Origin: Prorocentrum cordatum
Lineage: Eukaryota; Sar; Dinophyceae; Prorocentrales; Prorocentraceae
Assembly (NCBI GenBank): GCA_963575745.1
Contig: CAUYUJ010007458.1
Coordinates: 380,001-421,185 of the forward strand
Length of the DNA: 41,185 nucleotides
Reading direction: 5' to 3'
Shown here: positions 11,957-21,607 of the stretch, piece after piece
Layout: each line of letters starts with the position of its first letter
How positions within the stretch are numbered: position 1 is the stretch's first letter
The notes under the pieces: generated by a model
The model's input: only the letters and a program-made list of their open reading frames with translations
Database searches by the model: none
What the model was told of the DNA's origin: nothing
Made by a program: the position numbers and the translations under genes

Positions 11957-12269
11957 CTAGACGGGCGACTTGGACTCGGAGCCGCTGCTCGCGTCGCGAC
12001 AGCCGTGCCGCGCTCGAGCCACTTGGCCCCGCAGCGGTGGCCCGCAGACGTCCAGGACCCCCGCTCGGGCGCCGCTGACACTGCCGCCCGCGCTGCTGGA
12101 AGGAGGCCTCGCAGCGAGAAGCACGGCGCGGCCTCCGCCTCCGCGCGTGCGCGAGCGGTGGAATGGTTGCCCATGGAGTAGGCCCCGCTGCTAACGCCGC
12201 CCCAGCATACCCAAGTCCCGCGGAAGTCGGCATCGACAGCGCGCCCGCACCTCGCGCGCAACGCGCTGC

Positions 12270-12930
12270 CGTCAAAGTTGCCGCAGAACTGCTTGCGCCG
12301 CTGCTTGGCCCACGCACCGCTGGCAGCAATGGCCGGCATCATCTCCTCGAGCGCAGACCCCCGCGGCACCCGCCGCAGAGCACCCGGCTGGCACTGCGCG
12401 GAGGGAGAGGTCGGCGCCGCCCCGCGCGCCCTCGCACTCACAATGGCCTGCAGCTCGCTCCCCCACCCAGTCGACGACGGCGCGGCCGAAGGCGTCCAGG
12501 CGCGAAGCAAAAGGGCCAGTTGTACGGTTGTCGCCAGCAAGGGAAACCCATCGCTCTGGCTGTCCACCAGGGCGAACTCGCATCCAGCCCTTAAGACCGA
12601 CAGGGAACCAGTCGCGCTCCAGCAGTAGGGCCTGGACTGCAGAATCGGCCCACGAGTCCCACGAGTCCACTGTGAACGCCGCGGACCTGGCGCCCGTGCG
12701 TCGCGGACGCCGGCCCTGGCGCGCGCTCAAGCTCGGCGCAGGTCCTCTACTGTTTGGCAGCCCTGACGAAGCCCAGCACGCGGTTGTGTAAGCCCTTGGA
12801 CTTTGCGACCCTTTTGAGGCGCGTCGCCCGACTGCAAAGACGGCCAGCACTCAAATCAACGCCCTGGCAAAAGGGCCGTCAACACTGGCGAAACCTCGTG
12901 CGAGGCTGGTCGCAAAGCCCGTGTCATCTG
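12270..12930 (-). pseudogene. RT element connector/thumb region (decayed)
   Basis: After the palm, the minus strand reads RATRLKRVAKSKGLHNRVLG in one frame until a stop near 12,745. In the frame open from 12,850 to 12,272 it then reads VDSWDSWADSAVQALLLER and WFPVGLKGWMRVR. The basic helical stretch followed by a Trp-rich segment is what follows the palm in this RT-like family. No catalytic residues are expected here. Frame changes confirm decay. Assignment rests on position and general resemblance, so it is less certain than the palm. Confidence 0.5.
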
Positions 12931-13633
12931 TTAGGCATCCTGGCGGTAGTTGCCGACGAGGAAGCACTTCGGGGAGACGTTGAGCCCACTGGCGGCGATG
13001 GCGTAACAAGCGAAGATGACGCATCTGGTCAGCTCGATACTCGCCTTCTTCCTGGAACCGACGGCGGCCTCTAATAGATCGTCGATCCAGATGTGCGGCG
13101 GCACTTGGGTGGGCGGCGCCGCCTGCGTCACCTGGGTCATGATGAAGAAGGTTAAGCGCCGCGCGAACCTCGCGCCCGATCGTAGGACCTGCGCTATGGA
13201 CCACGCGGACTGGACGGCCAGCGACGCCGTCTGATCGCGAACGAGCACCCTGGCGGACAAGCCAAGCTGGAGCTCGACGACGGGGATCGCTGGTGGGAGC
13301 CCCAGTTTGACGCGCCGCGCGCCCGAGCTTGACCCCGCCCACCGAGTCGTAGAACGACCTGGGATCGAGCATCGCGTGGGCGCACGCAAAGCCCAGCGCC
13401 GTGTAGGCCTGCTCGTCGGCCGCTCGGACGAAGGCACCGAAGATGGCGGAGTTGCCCTGGACCGCGGCGTCCCAAACTGGGCAAGCATCCTCGGCCCAGC
13501 CCTGCACGTCGGGCTCTCGGGTCTGGCTCCAAGCCCTCGCGACCATCGCCAAAGACTGATAAACCGCTCGCCTCCTTCTGGGAAACCCGATGTTTGATCT
13601 CAAACATGTTTTCTGACTGATGGCTCCCCACAC
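12931..13633 (-). pseudogene. Reverse transcriptase palm fragment (frameshifted)
   Basis: An RNA-directed DNA polymerase would copy element RNA into DNA. The first frame (from 13,633) reads through QGNSAIFGAFVRAADEQAY and the motif FYDSVGGVKL, whose Asp (codon near 13,347) is the motif A catalytic Asp. Near 13,312 the reading moves to the next frame, which carries LGLPPAIPVVELQLGL, then HIWIDDLLEAAV. There the two Asp (codons at about 13,083 and 13,080) form the motif C catalytic pair, followed by the AASGLNVSPKCFLV strand. Order, spacing and wording match the RT-like proteins abundant in dinoflagellate genomes. The second frame stops near 12,931, and a third frame continues with TSLARGFASVDGPFARAL. 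The catalytic triad is intact but the frame is not, so it is a pseudogene. Confidence 0.8.
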
Positions 13634-13862
13634 CGAGAGAGCCCCAAGAGACCTCCAAGAGGCCCACGAGAGGCCCCCATGCCCCCCTCAAGAGGCCCCA
13701 CGAGGCCCCCAACATGCCGCCAAGAGGCCGAGCCAAGATCCAAACATGTCCCCGCAAGCACGCAAACAAATGCCAACGAAGCTACAATGAGCCCACAGTG
13801 GGCTCCCAAGATGGCTCAAGAGGGTCTCAAGAGGAGCCCAAGAGGGGCCCAAGAGAGGGGAC
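13625..13862 (+). repeat. CCAAGAGG-type minisatellite, block 2
   Basis: Same repeat as at 8.7 kb, densest at 13,640-13,700 and 13,800-13,860. The 5' end of the RT relic lies directly beside it. Confidence 0.85.
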
Positions 13863-14665
13863 ACGAGTAACCAGTTCGAGCCATCTTCCCCGATACGCCA
13901 TTGCTTGCCCATGCAACATGTCAAGGAAACTGCCAGCACCCATCAACGCCACCATGGCAACGAACACGCGGGAAAACGTGGGCCAGCGGACTGAGCGAAG
14001 ATGTGAAATACGTATCACAACGTCGGCGACGTTTTACACATCGACAACCTTCTGCTTGGGGTATGTCTCTCTTTCTCTCTCTCTCTCTCTATTTCTCCCT
14101 CCTTTACCATGGGGTTACACGACCTTCAAAGTTATTCCTGCCGTAAATTCAAGAAAAGGCGACGGCGATGGGTTGACCTGAGATGGCCAGTCGGTGCGAT
14201 TCTGGCGCCCCCAGAAGGATGTCGACGAGGCGCGCCTGCTGGAAACACACCATGCAACCCGAACACCTCCAAGGACCCCCATGGAAGTCGCCCAAAGCCA
14301 CAGCAGAGGACCTCTCGGCCCCAACTCCCCCGCGCGTGCGCGCGCCTGCTTCCACGCGCGCTGGGATAGGGAGCGGGAGGGGGGGGGGACGAGGGAAGGA
14401 GGGTGGTGGAGAAGGATGCGGAGACCGAAGAAGTCGAAGAGGATAGCATCTGTGCCTCGCCCCTTCCCGCCCACAGGGCGTCCGTCGCCTTCGTGCGAAG
14501 AGGAGCGCCTCTCGTGCTCCGCCTTGGCGCCCAGCATGCTGCCGCTGGCGTTGCTCGCGGCGCTCTGGGTCGTGCCCTTGCGAGCGGCGTGCCTGACGAC
14601 GACGACGCGACGGCCGCGAAGACGACGCCGGCGGCAAGGCGGGAGCCCCTCCCCTCTGGGGGTAG
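13863..14665. other. Unassigned DNA with a (TC)n run
   Basis: A (TC)n microsatellite lies at about 14,067-14,092. Frames of 105-188 codons overlap on both strands at 14,149-14,715 with Arg/Pro-rich products. None is recognisable. Confidence 0.4.
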
Positions 14666-14818
14666 GTCGGGCCTGTCCCCCTACAGGCGGATTTTGGGCG
14701 GAAAATTAAAAACATTCAAAAAATACACAAACGAATACTCAAGAATGGTAGAACAAATCGTCCCCTGACAATTTTTTGCTATTTTGGAAAACTCCTCCTG
14801 TAGAGGGACAAGCCCGAC
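14666..14818. mobile_element. Inverted-repeat element, family A copy 1 (MITE-like)
   Basis: A 153-bp segment starts GTCGGGCCTGTCCCCCTA and ends TAGAGGGACAAGCCCGAC, giving ~22-bp terminal inverted repeats around an A/T-rich interior. The ends and interior match the segment at 24,793-24,943. It has no coding capacity. The flanks differ between copies, so it is an independently inserted unit. A target-site duplication is not obvious. Confidence 0.8.
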
Positions 14819-15153
14819 TTAAATCTGGGGTTTCGCGGGCACGGCGTCCCGCGGCACTGACCGGCAGGAGGGGGAGAGGGGAGAGGAGACGGGGGCCAGG
14901 GACAGGCGGGCAAACCGCGGGAGCGGGGCGGGGAAACGGGACACACGGGAGGGGAGGGGAGGGCAGGAAGGGCAGCGGGAATGGGTGGTCCAAACTGGAA
15001 TTAGGAGGTGATGCATCTGCTCTCTTCTGCTTCGTTGTTCTCACCACTTCCCTACGTCTCACCTCTTCCCTGATGAGCCCCCGACCCCTTTTGTGTTAAG
15101 GCGAGGGGTGCTCGGCTGGACAGGCGGTTGCACGACTACCTTCATCAACCGTT

Positions 15154-15189
<36 letters not shown>

Positions 15190-16821
15190 GAAGGGGTGAA
15201 AGGAGAGGATGGGGTGAGAGGGTATGGGCATATCAGAGCCCAACTCACGAATGAAACGTGACAGCGCACCTACCCCGGCGTCCATGCAAGAATCCTGGAC
15301 GTCCGAAATTGAATCGGGATGGGCCGCGAGGCCAAGGATGCAACGGATCTGCTGCAAGAGAAACGCAGCCTGAGGTAGGTGATTGGCTAAAACTGCAGAT
15401 GGCCTGATTTCAAACGGGCCAGAGGACCTCAGGTGCGGGGCCAGGGTGAACTCAAATACCTGTGCGGCTTTTGGGGGGGGGCATTTCGACAAGGCTGGCC
15501 ACGGAGTGGGCGCTGGTCGGCGCCGCGAGGTGACCAACGGGCACCAGCTGCTGGGATCGAACAGGGCCTCTGGAGACCCCAAATTAAACATGTTCGATCG
15601 AGGATGAAGGGGGGCCAGGGAAGATCGTGCTGCTGCACGCCACGGGCCATGCATCCGCCCTGCGGGAAGCTACCGAGGCCAACAACAGCACGGATCTGGC
15701 AGAAGCGACACCCCTCGGGCGGCACGCGGCGGCGACCAAGCGACGGATGCCGAGGCCACTTCCAAGCGCAGGAGGGCGAGGGCGGGGAGAGCAGCCGATG
15801 AGGGCGGCGGCGCCCGAGCAAAACTCCTCGGAGCTGACGCTCACGAGGACACGCCACGTCCGCCCGGTGCACTTCGAGCACAACACTACCGCCTGGTATA
15901 TTTTTGATTCGCGGCCCGCAAGGAAAAGTCCAGAGGGCGGTGTGAACGAGGCTGGGACACAGCGCCCGCCTGATATACGCGGAGGAACGCGGTGGTCCAA
16001 GAGAACGCGGCGACATCGGGGCGCCTCCGCGCGAGCGGCGGCAGGCACTGGCTCGCGCGCCCGGCTCGGCAGCATCCGCGGCGCCCACCCTCGGCGCCAC
16101 CTGGGCCATGGCGCAAGGAACGCCCTCCGCTCCTCCCGCAACCTCGGTGCAGGGGTGGCCCGACATCCACCTGGGTCAGCCCACTCCCCTCTGGCCACGC
16201 CCCCAGGGCCGCCAGCCCACAGCGGGCCGTCGAAGCGAATGACCCCTCTCCGAACACCACGTGGGTCGTCGCGCGTGGGCCAGGCGCGGGTTCCCCCGCT
16301 TGGCCATTCCACGCTCAACCTGTGCCCCCTCCTGGCAAGCATGCCGTAGTCCTCCATTAGCAGGTCCGCTCCGTCCGGCAATGCGGCTCCATTCCCTTGC
16401 ACGCAGGCTGTGCGCGAGCCTGTCGCCTTGGAGCGCCGCTCTGAAAGTTGGACGCTTCCACCTCCGCGGACGATGAACTGCGCTACTCCTCTCCAACCGC
16501 ATAACGACAAAAAGACTCCATGCGATGGCCACGGTACGCCGCCGAGAGAACTACGAACCGTGAAAACGAAAGGCGACAGAAAGACGCCAACGTACACCCA
16601 AAACCATGGCGCGCGGTCAACCGCTACCTCGCCCAAGCGTCTGGTGCCACTGTCGTGATGTACCCCATCTGACTCCAGATCCTAGAACAAAATGCCAACT
16701 CGATTGGTTCCACTCATCGGCACAAATTTGCAGCAACACTTGAGTCGAAATGGGGAATCGTCACGATCTACGACGTCGGTTCGACCGGCCGCTCAATTCC
16801 GCTTGAGTCCGCTACTGGTCC
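14819..16821 (-). other. Unassigned region with minus-strand open frames
   Basis: Several minus-strand frames overlap here. One at 15,654-15,145 (169 codons) has a helical stretch, FLLQQIRCILGLAAHPDSI, and ends in poly-Ala coded by the (AGC)n run at 15,154-15,188. One at 16,636-15,584 (350 codons) starts with a hydrophobic segment, VYVGVFLSPFVFTV. Fragments such as SVEWPSGGTRAW look protein-like. No family is recognised and frame shifts between fragments would need introns. Treat as candidate exons only. Confidence 0.25.
15154..15188. repeat. (AGC)n microsatellite
   Basis: About eleven perfect AGC triplets. They encode poly-Ala on the minus strand. Confidence 0.95.
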
Positions 16822-17224
16822 TCACCAAAAACACCACGCATATCTCCACCGTGTTCGAAGCGGGGGAGTTCCGTTTGATGTCTGGTCGCAACAATGCGCC
16901 GCCAGCAAGCACACATGATGCAGCTTCTGCTGTCCTGGGCCCACTTCCAGCTGCTGCTGCCCTGGGCCCATTGAGAGCAGTGGATATGCAAATTGTTCCG
17001 CACGCAGCGACGGGCAGATAGCACATCCATCGTCCCTCGAGGTCCTGGAGCACGACCCCGAAGCGGCGGATCTGCGGGCATGAGAATACTGAGGTGGCAA
17101 GACTGACAGCTGACAGCCTCGGCCTGGACGGTCGCCAGCCGACGCCGACGCACGAGCCTTACACGGCGCCGCTGCCAAGCGCCTCGGGAAGCCAGTCGGC
17201 GGAGCCTCGCCCCACAGGACCATG
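16822..17224 (-). other. Possible retrogene fragment downstream of a spliced-leader-like sequence
   Basis: On the minus strand an ATG lies 3 codons after the spliced-leader-like match at 17,230-17,245. The frame then runs 134 codons (MVLWGEAPPTGFPRRL and onward) to a stop at 16,822. A second minus-strand frame, 17,053-16,793, is hydrophobic in parts (GRWMCYLPVAACGTICIST). No family is recognised. If the leader match is real, this would be a retroposed mRNA, but no A-rich 3' end was found. Confidence 0.22.
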
Positions 17225-17229
17225 CGCAG

Positions 17230-17245
17230 CTTGAGCCAAAACGGC
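17230..17245 (-). other. DinoSL-like relict (3' part of the spliced leader)
   Basis: The minus strand reads GCCGTTTTGGCTCAAG, identical to the 3' 16 nt of the conserved dinoflagellate spliced leader except for one base. The 5' part of the leader does not match, as in truncated relicts. A match this close is unlikely by chance in a window of this size. Confidence 0.45.
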
Positions 17246-17459
17246 ACTGCAGCAAGGAGCGAGGAAAATGAAGGGGAGGGAGGGCGAGGAGGATGAAACC
17301 TCTTTAGAGCCCCTGAACACCCTACCAACCCTTGCTTAAGAACGATATTGTTTTGTTATCCGGTGGGGCCACGCGTGTGACGGGGGGTTGTCGCTAAAGG
17401 GGGGGAACGGTAACGGCGGCCGCGGCATGCACTCTCCAAGGTCCACCCGCGGCATGGGT
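17246..17459. other. Unassigned spacer
   Basis: Short spacer between the leader-like match and the CACCACAG repeats. Nothing recognised. Confidence 0.5.
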
Positions 17460-18210
17460 GCAACGATCGCCAGTGTGCACCACAACCTGTGTACAAGGCA
17501 TTGCCTGCGTGCACTGCATCTCCTGTGTGCACCAGAATCCCGACGAGGCCCAAACTGGGGAAAATCGTGATGGGCCCGAACGTATCAGATTCAAGATGTA
17601 AGCTTAAGGTAATTATTGTTTAGTCTGGCCCAAGATATGGTCCACCCTGTGCTCTAGGCCCGCGATGCCTGCAATGACGATGACGCCTGTACAACATGAT
17701 GCTCGCGCAACTACAGCAATCGTATGCACCTCAGCTCCTGGCGAAGCGACCGCCACAATGCTTGTGCGAATCACGAAGCCCTCGTACAACCCAAGGTCCC
17801 GACGGGTCCCAAGATTTTGAAAACAATGCTAGATCCGAACCTAACACATTCACTATGTGAGGTATTGGTGCTTGCGAATGTGCCTGGCCTGCGGCAGGGA
17901 CCACCCTATAGTTTGGGCCTGCAGTGCCTTCGTACACCACAGCACGGATGTGCAACACAATGCTTGCGCCACCAAAGCAGCCGTGCACACCACAGCCCCT
18001 GGCGCCTGCGTTCACCACAATGTTTTTGTACACACCTGTACACCACAGAGCCTGTACACATCCAAGGTCCCGACGGGGAAAATCAAATCCCGAAAATCGT
18101 AGCGGTCTCAAAATACTATGACATCCCAAATGTGATAATTGATGTTTCTCGCTGGTGCACCACATGCTGCACAACCCGATGCTTCCACAAGCACAGCAGC
18201 CGTGTGCACC
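17460..18210 (+). repeat. CACCACAG ~24-bp repeats within a ~260-bp higher-order repeat
   Basis: Units resembling GTGTGCACCACAGCGCCTGC recur at 17,460-17,535, 17,925-18,060 and 18,150-18,205. A second motif containing CCCGACGRGG recurs at about 17,539, 17,798 and 18,068, a 259-270 bp period, each time followed by A-rich sequence. The 24-bp unit is the same family as the two arrays inside the 27,262-28,908 element. Confidence 0.7.
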
Positions 18211-18376
18211 TCTTCCTTTTCCTCCTGCTCACCTTCCTCCTGCGTCTCCTCCTCCTTATCCTCCTACACCCTCCATGCTTTTGAATGGGTGGCTCTATGG
18301 AATCCTGTTAGGATCCGCAAGATCCGATGGAAGCTGCAAAGATTCATGCGCGTGGCCAGTTCCCAGGCGTTGCCGT

Positions 18377-19008
18377 TCAGGATAGGGGGGTCTTCGGGGG
18401 TAACACGCGTTGTCCCCAGAGGCAATCGAAGAACAATCTTAGCACTATAAGCCCTTCCCTGCAGTGGCCCCTCATAAGGACAGAGGAAGTTCGGGGACGG
18501 TTGGCAGGACCCTTGCTGCCACCTTGAATGGGCCCTGGCTCAAGACCCCAGGAGAAGGCCGCGCTTGGGGGGAAGAGGGGGGGGGCGGCATCCAGCAGCC
18601 TCAGGGAGAAACGAAAGACGATGGGGGCAAGAACATCTCCTGCCCCCTTGACGCCCCCTGGGACCATTCCCTTGAGAACAGAAAAGGCTGCTCCAAAGCG
18701 GTCAGGCGGCCACGGAGCCCGACATCTACGTTCAATGGAGAAACGAATCCTATCCAACAAAAATCCCCAGGCAACCTTGACAACCCCTCCAAGAGTAAGC
18801 GTCTCAGAATATGATTGTAGCTGGCGCTCGAGCGGCACCACAATACCCACTTAGGAATGTGGCCAGCGATTGAGGCGAGAGCACCACGCCTAATGATGAG
18901 GCATGTGGCCAGGGCGGAGGCGACAACACCAATACCTTGGACTACCCCACACAATTCCGGATACTCCCCGGGCAACCCCCCCTTGGACAAGTCTACCCAG
19001 AATCCCAC
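18377..19008 (-). other. Possible coding region with hydrophobic frames, unassigned
   Basis: A 135-codon minus-strand frame (19,008-18,601) reads GVVASALATCLIIRRGALAS and PGDFCWIGFVSPL. A second frame (18,850-18,377, 157 codons) reads KVAWGFLLDRIRFSIERR and VLAPIVFRFSLRLLDAAPP. Both have alternating hydrophobic and basic segments more like proteins than their surroundings. No family is recognised. A ~45-bp imperfect direct repeat (starting at 18,856 and 18,901, each with ATGTGGCCAG) lies inside the first frame. Confidence 0.25.
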
Positions 19009-19139
19009 CAGCCCTTTAGGGCGTAGGTGGTCTAGAGCGTTTCCTCTGCCAACCCCCCTTCTTTCCCTTCGGGGAGGGGTTTACCCCTCCCCTTACCCCT
19101 CCCCACTGACCTGGACGGGGCGTTCCGCGACGCGTTGGG

Positions 19140-20155
19140 ACGCCCAAGATGGCCCAAGACTGCTCCAAGAGCGAAAAGGCGAGAAAGCACAAAACATTGA
19201 TTTTCCTTAGGTTTTGGAAGGATTTTGGCCTCTTGGGGGGGCCCAAGAGGCGATCCGAGGCACTCTAGAGGGGCGAGGCTAATTGAGGCTCCCCCCTTCT
19301 TTGATATATATTCCCAACATGGCCCCAAGAGCGCCCCGAAGGCTCCCAAGAGCGCCCCAAGAGCGCCCCAAGAGCGCCCCAAGAGGGCCCCAAGAGGCGC
19401 CCAAGATGCCTCCAAGAGGCTCCCAAGAGACTCCCAAGAGGCCCCAAGAGAATCCAATATGGCCCAAGACGGCTCCAAGAGCGAAAAGGCGAGAAAGCAA
19501 AAAACAATGATTTTCTGTAGGTTTTGGACGGGTTTTGGCTTCTTGGGGGGGGGCCCAAGAGGCGACTCGAGGCACTCTAGAGGGGCGGGGCTAATTAAAG
19601 CTCCACCCTTCTTTGATAGATCTCCTCCAAGATGGCGCCATGAGCACCCCGAAGGCACCCAAGAGCGCCCCAAGAGCGCCCCAAGAGAACCCCAAGAGGC
19701 TCCAAGAGACGCCAAGAGGCGCCCAAGAGGCCTCCAAAAGGCTCCCAAGAGACCCCCAAGAGGCCCCAAGAGGCTCCCAAGATGGCCCAAGAAGGCTCCA
19801 AGAGCGAAAATGCGAGAAAGCAAAAAACATTGATTTTCCATAGGTTTTGTAAGGATTTTGGCCTCTTGGGGAGCCCAAGAGGCGACTCGAGGCACTCTAG
19901 AGGGGCAGCGCTAATTGGGGACCCCCCCTTCTTTGATAGATCTCCTCCAAGATGGCCCCAAGAGCGCCTCGAAGGCTCCCAAGAGCGCCCCAAGAGCGTC
20001 CCAAGAGGGCCCCAAGAGGCCCCAAAGGCTCCCAAGAGGCCTCCAAGAGGCCCCCAAGAGACCCCCAAGAGGCCGCAAGAGGCTCCCCGAGATACGCAAG
20101 AGGCCCCCGGGACCGCCAAGAGGCCCCAAAGACGGCCCAAGAGGCCCCCAAGCTC
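19140..20155 (+). repeat. CCAAGAGG higher-order array, ~315-bp units
   Basis: Each unit has a run of CCAAGAGCGCC-like repeats, then a conserved core with GAGCGAAAAGGCGAGAAAGC and TTTTGG.....TTTTGGC, then GAGGCGAYYCGAGGCACTC and TCTAGAGGGGC. The GAGCGAAAA core starts near 19,163, 19,477 and 19,801, and again near 20,957. The CTCTAGAGGGG motif lies near 19,262, 19,572 and 19,892, and again near 21,052. Unit length is 310-320 bp. Confidence 0.9.
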
Positions 20156-20159
20156 GCCA

Positions 20160-20515
20160 TTGTCCTCCTCCTCCTCCTCTTTTTCTTCCTCCTCCCTCCT
20201 CCCCCTCCCCCTCCTCCTCCTCCTCCTCCTCCTCCTCCTCCTCCTTTTCCTCCTTCTCGTCCTCCTCGTCCTCGCAGTCCTCCATCTCCTCCTCCTGATT
20301 TTCCTCCTCCTCCTCCCTCCTCCCTCCTCCCCCTCCCCCTCCTCCTCCTCCTCCTCCTTCTCCTGCTTCTCCTTTTCCTCCTTCTCGTCCTCCTCGTCCT
20401 CGCAGTCCTCCATCTCCTCCTCCTTATCTTCCTCCTCCTCCTCCTCCTGCTCCTCCTCCTGCTCCTCCTCTTCCTCCTCCTACTCCGACGACGACGGCTC
20501 CTCCTACATCCTCCC
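20160..20515. repeat. (TCC)n tract, internally duplicated
   Basis: TCC triplets with interruptions. A subsegment beginning CTCCCTCCTCCCCCTCCCCC and ending TCGCAGTCCTCCATCTCC occurs twice in a row (about 20,192-20,296 and 20,312-20,420). It ends at ACTCCGACGACGACGGC. Confidence 0.9.
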
Positions 20516-20574
20516 CCTCTTGGGGGATATGGCGGCTCACCCCGCCCTTTGTTCTTCTGCATGCTCCCCCGCTC

Positions 20575-21300
20575 GCCCCAAGAGGGGCCCCAAGAGGCTC
20601 CAAGAAGCGCCCCAGAGGCTTCCAGGATGATCCCAAGAGACTCCCAAGATGCCAAAATCCATCCAAAACTCTGCAAATCAACGTTTTTGGCTTTCTCGCT
20701 TTTTCGCTTCCGATGGCCATCCGAGGCCTGAAGATGGCTCCAAGATGGCCCAAGAAGGCACCAAGAGAAGCCCAAGAGAGCTCCAAGACGGCCCCAAGAG
20801 CGCCCAGGAGCGCTCCAAGATTGCCCCAAGAGCGCCCCAAGAGCAACCCAAGAAGGCCCCAAGAGGCCCCAAGAGGCCCCCAAGATGCCCCCAAGAGGCT
20901 CCCAAGAGATCCCCAAGAGGCCTAAATATGCTCCCAAGATGGCCCAAGACGGCTCCAAGAGCGAAAAGGCGAGAAAGCAAAAAACATTGATTTTCCTTAG
21001 GTTTTGGACGGAATTTGGCCTCTAGGAAGGCCCAAGAGGCGATTCGAGGCACTCTAGAGGGGCAACGCTAATAAGCAACCCCCCCTTCTTTGATAGATCT
21101 CCTCCAAGATGGCCCCAAGAGCGCCCCGAAAGCTCCCAAGAGCGCCCCAAGAGCGCCCCAAGAGGCCCCAAGAGGCCCCCAAGAGGCCTCCAAGAGGCCT
21201 CCAAGAGACTCCCAAAAGGCCACAAGAAGCTCCCCGAGATACGCAAGAGGCCTCCGGGACCGCCAAGAGGCCCCAAAGACGGCCCAAGAGGCCCCCAAGC
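20575..21300 (+). repeat. CCAAGAGG array, continued, with an inverted core copy
   Basis: The minisatellite resumes. At about 20,655-20,725 the conserved core appears in reverse orientation (GCTTTCTCGCTTTTTCGC), then the forward core returns near 20,957. From 21,020 the sequence repeats 19,860 onward. Confidence 0.88.
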
Positions 21301-21607
21301 TCGCCATTGTCCTCCTCCTCCTCCTCTTTTTCTCCCTCCTCCCTCCTCCCCCTCCCCCTCCTCCGCCTCCTCCTTCTCCTCCTCCTCCTCCTCCTTCTCG
21401 TCCTCCTCGTCCTCGCCCTCCTCCATCTCCTCCTCCTCATCTTCCTCCTCCTCCTCCTCCTCCTCCTCCTCCCCCTCCTCCTCCTGCTCCTCCTCCTGCT
21501 CCTCGTCTTCCTCCTCCTACTCCGACGACGACGACTCCTCCTACATCCTCCCCCTCTTGGGGCGTATGGCGGCTCAACCCGCTCTTTGTTCTTCTGCATG
21601 CTCCCCC

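Larger units (their letters stand above)
11495..13610 (-). mobile_element. Decayed RT/RNase H retroelement of the dinoflagellate RT-like type
   Basis: Read on the minus strand, the order is reverse transcriptase (about 13,610-12,935), a connector (about 12,930-12,270), an unclear part, then an RNase H-like end (11,956-11,495). At least three frameshifts or stops break it, so it is a relic. Its 5' edge lies within about 30 bp of a CCAAGAGG block, so the N-terminal part of the element is missing, as is usual for incomplete reverse transcription of LINE-like elements. No long terminal repeats were seen. Confidence 0.75.
19860..21607 (+). repeat. ~1.16-kb segmental tandem duplication
   Basis: 19,860-20,573 and 21,020-21,607 correspond in order: GAGGCACTCTAGAGGGGC, a CCAAGAG run, CAAGCTCGCCATTGTCC, the (TCC)n tract, ACTCCGACGACGAC, CTACATCCTCCCCCTCTTGG and GTTCTTCTGCATGCTCCCCC. 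The second copy is shorter because its (TCC)n tract lost one internal duplicate. Confidence 0.9.

Noticed and set aside
19032-20958. Minus-strand frames of up to 353 codons rich in SWGPLGALLG text (also plus-strand frames at 26.1-27.3, 30.2-31.0 and 32.0-32.9 kb)
   Set aside because: These are the readings of the CCAAGAGG minisatellite. Frames change freely between copies and there is no domain or conserved start.
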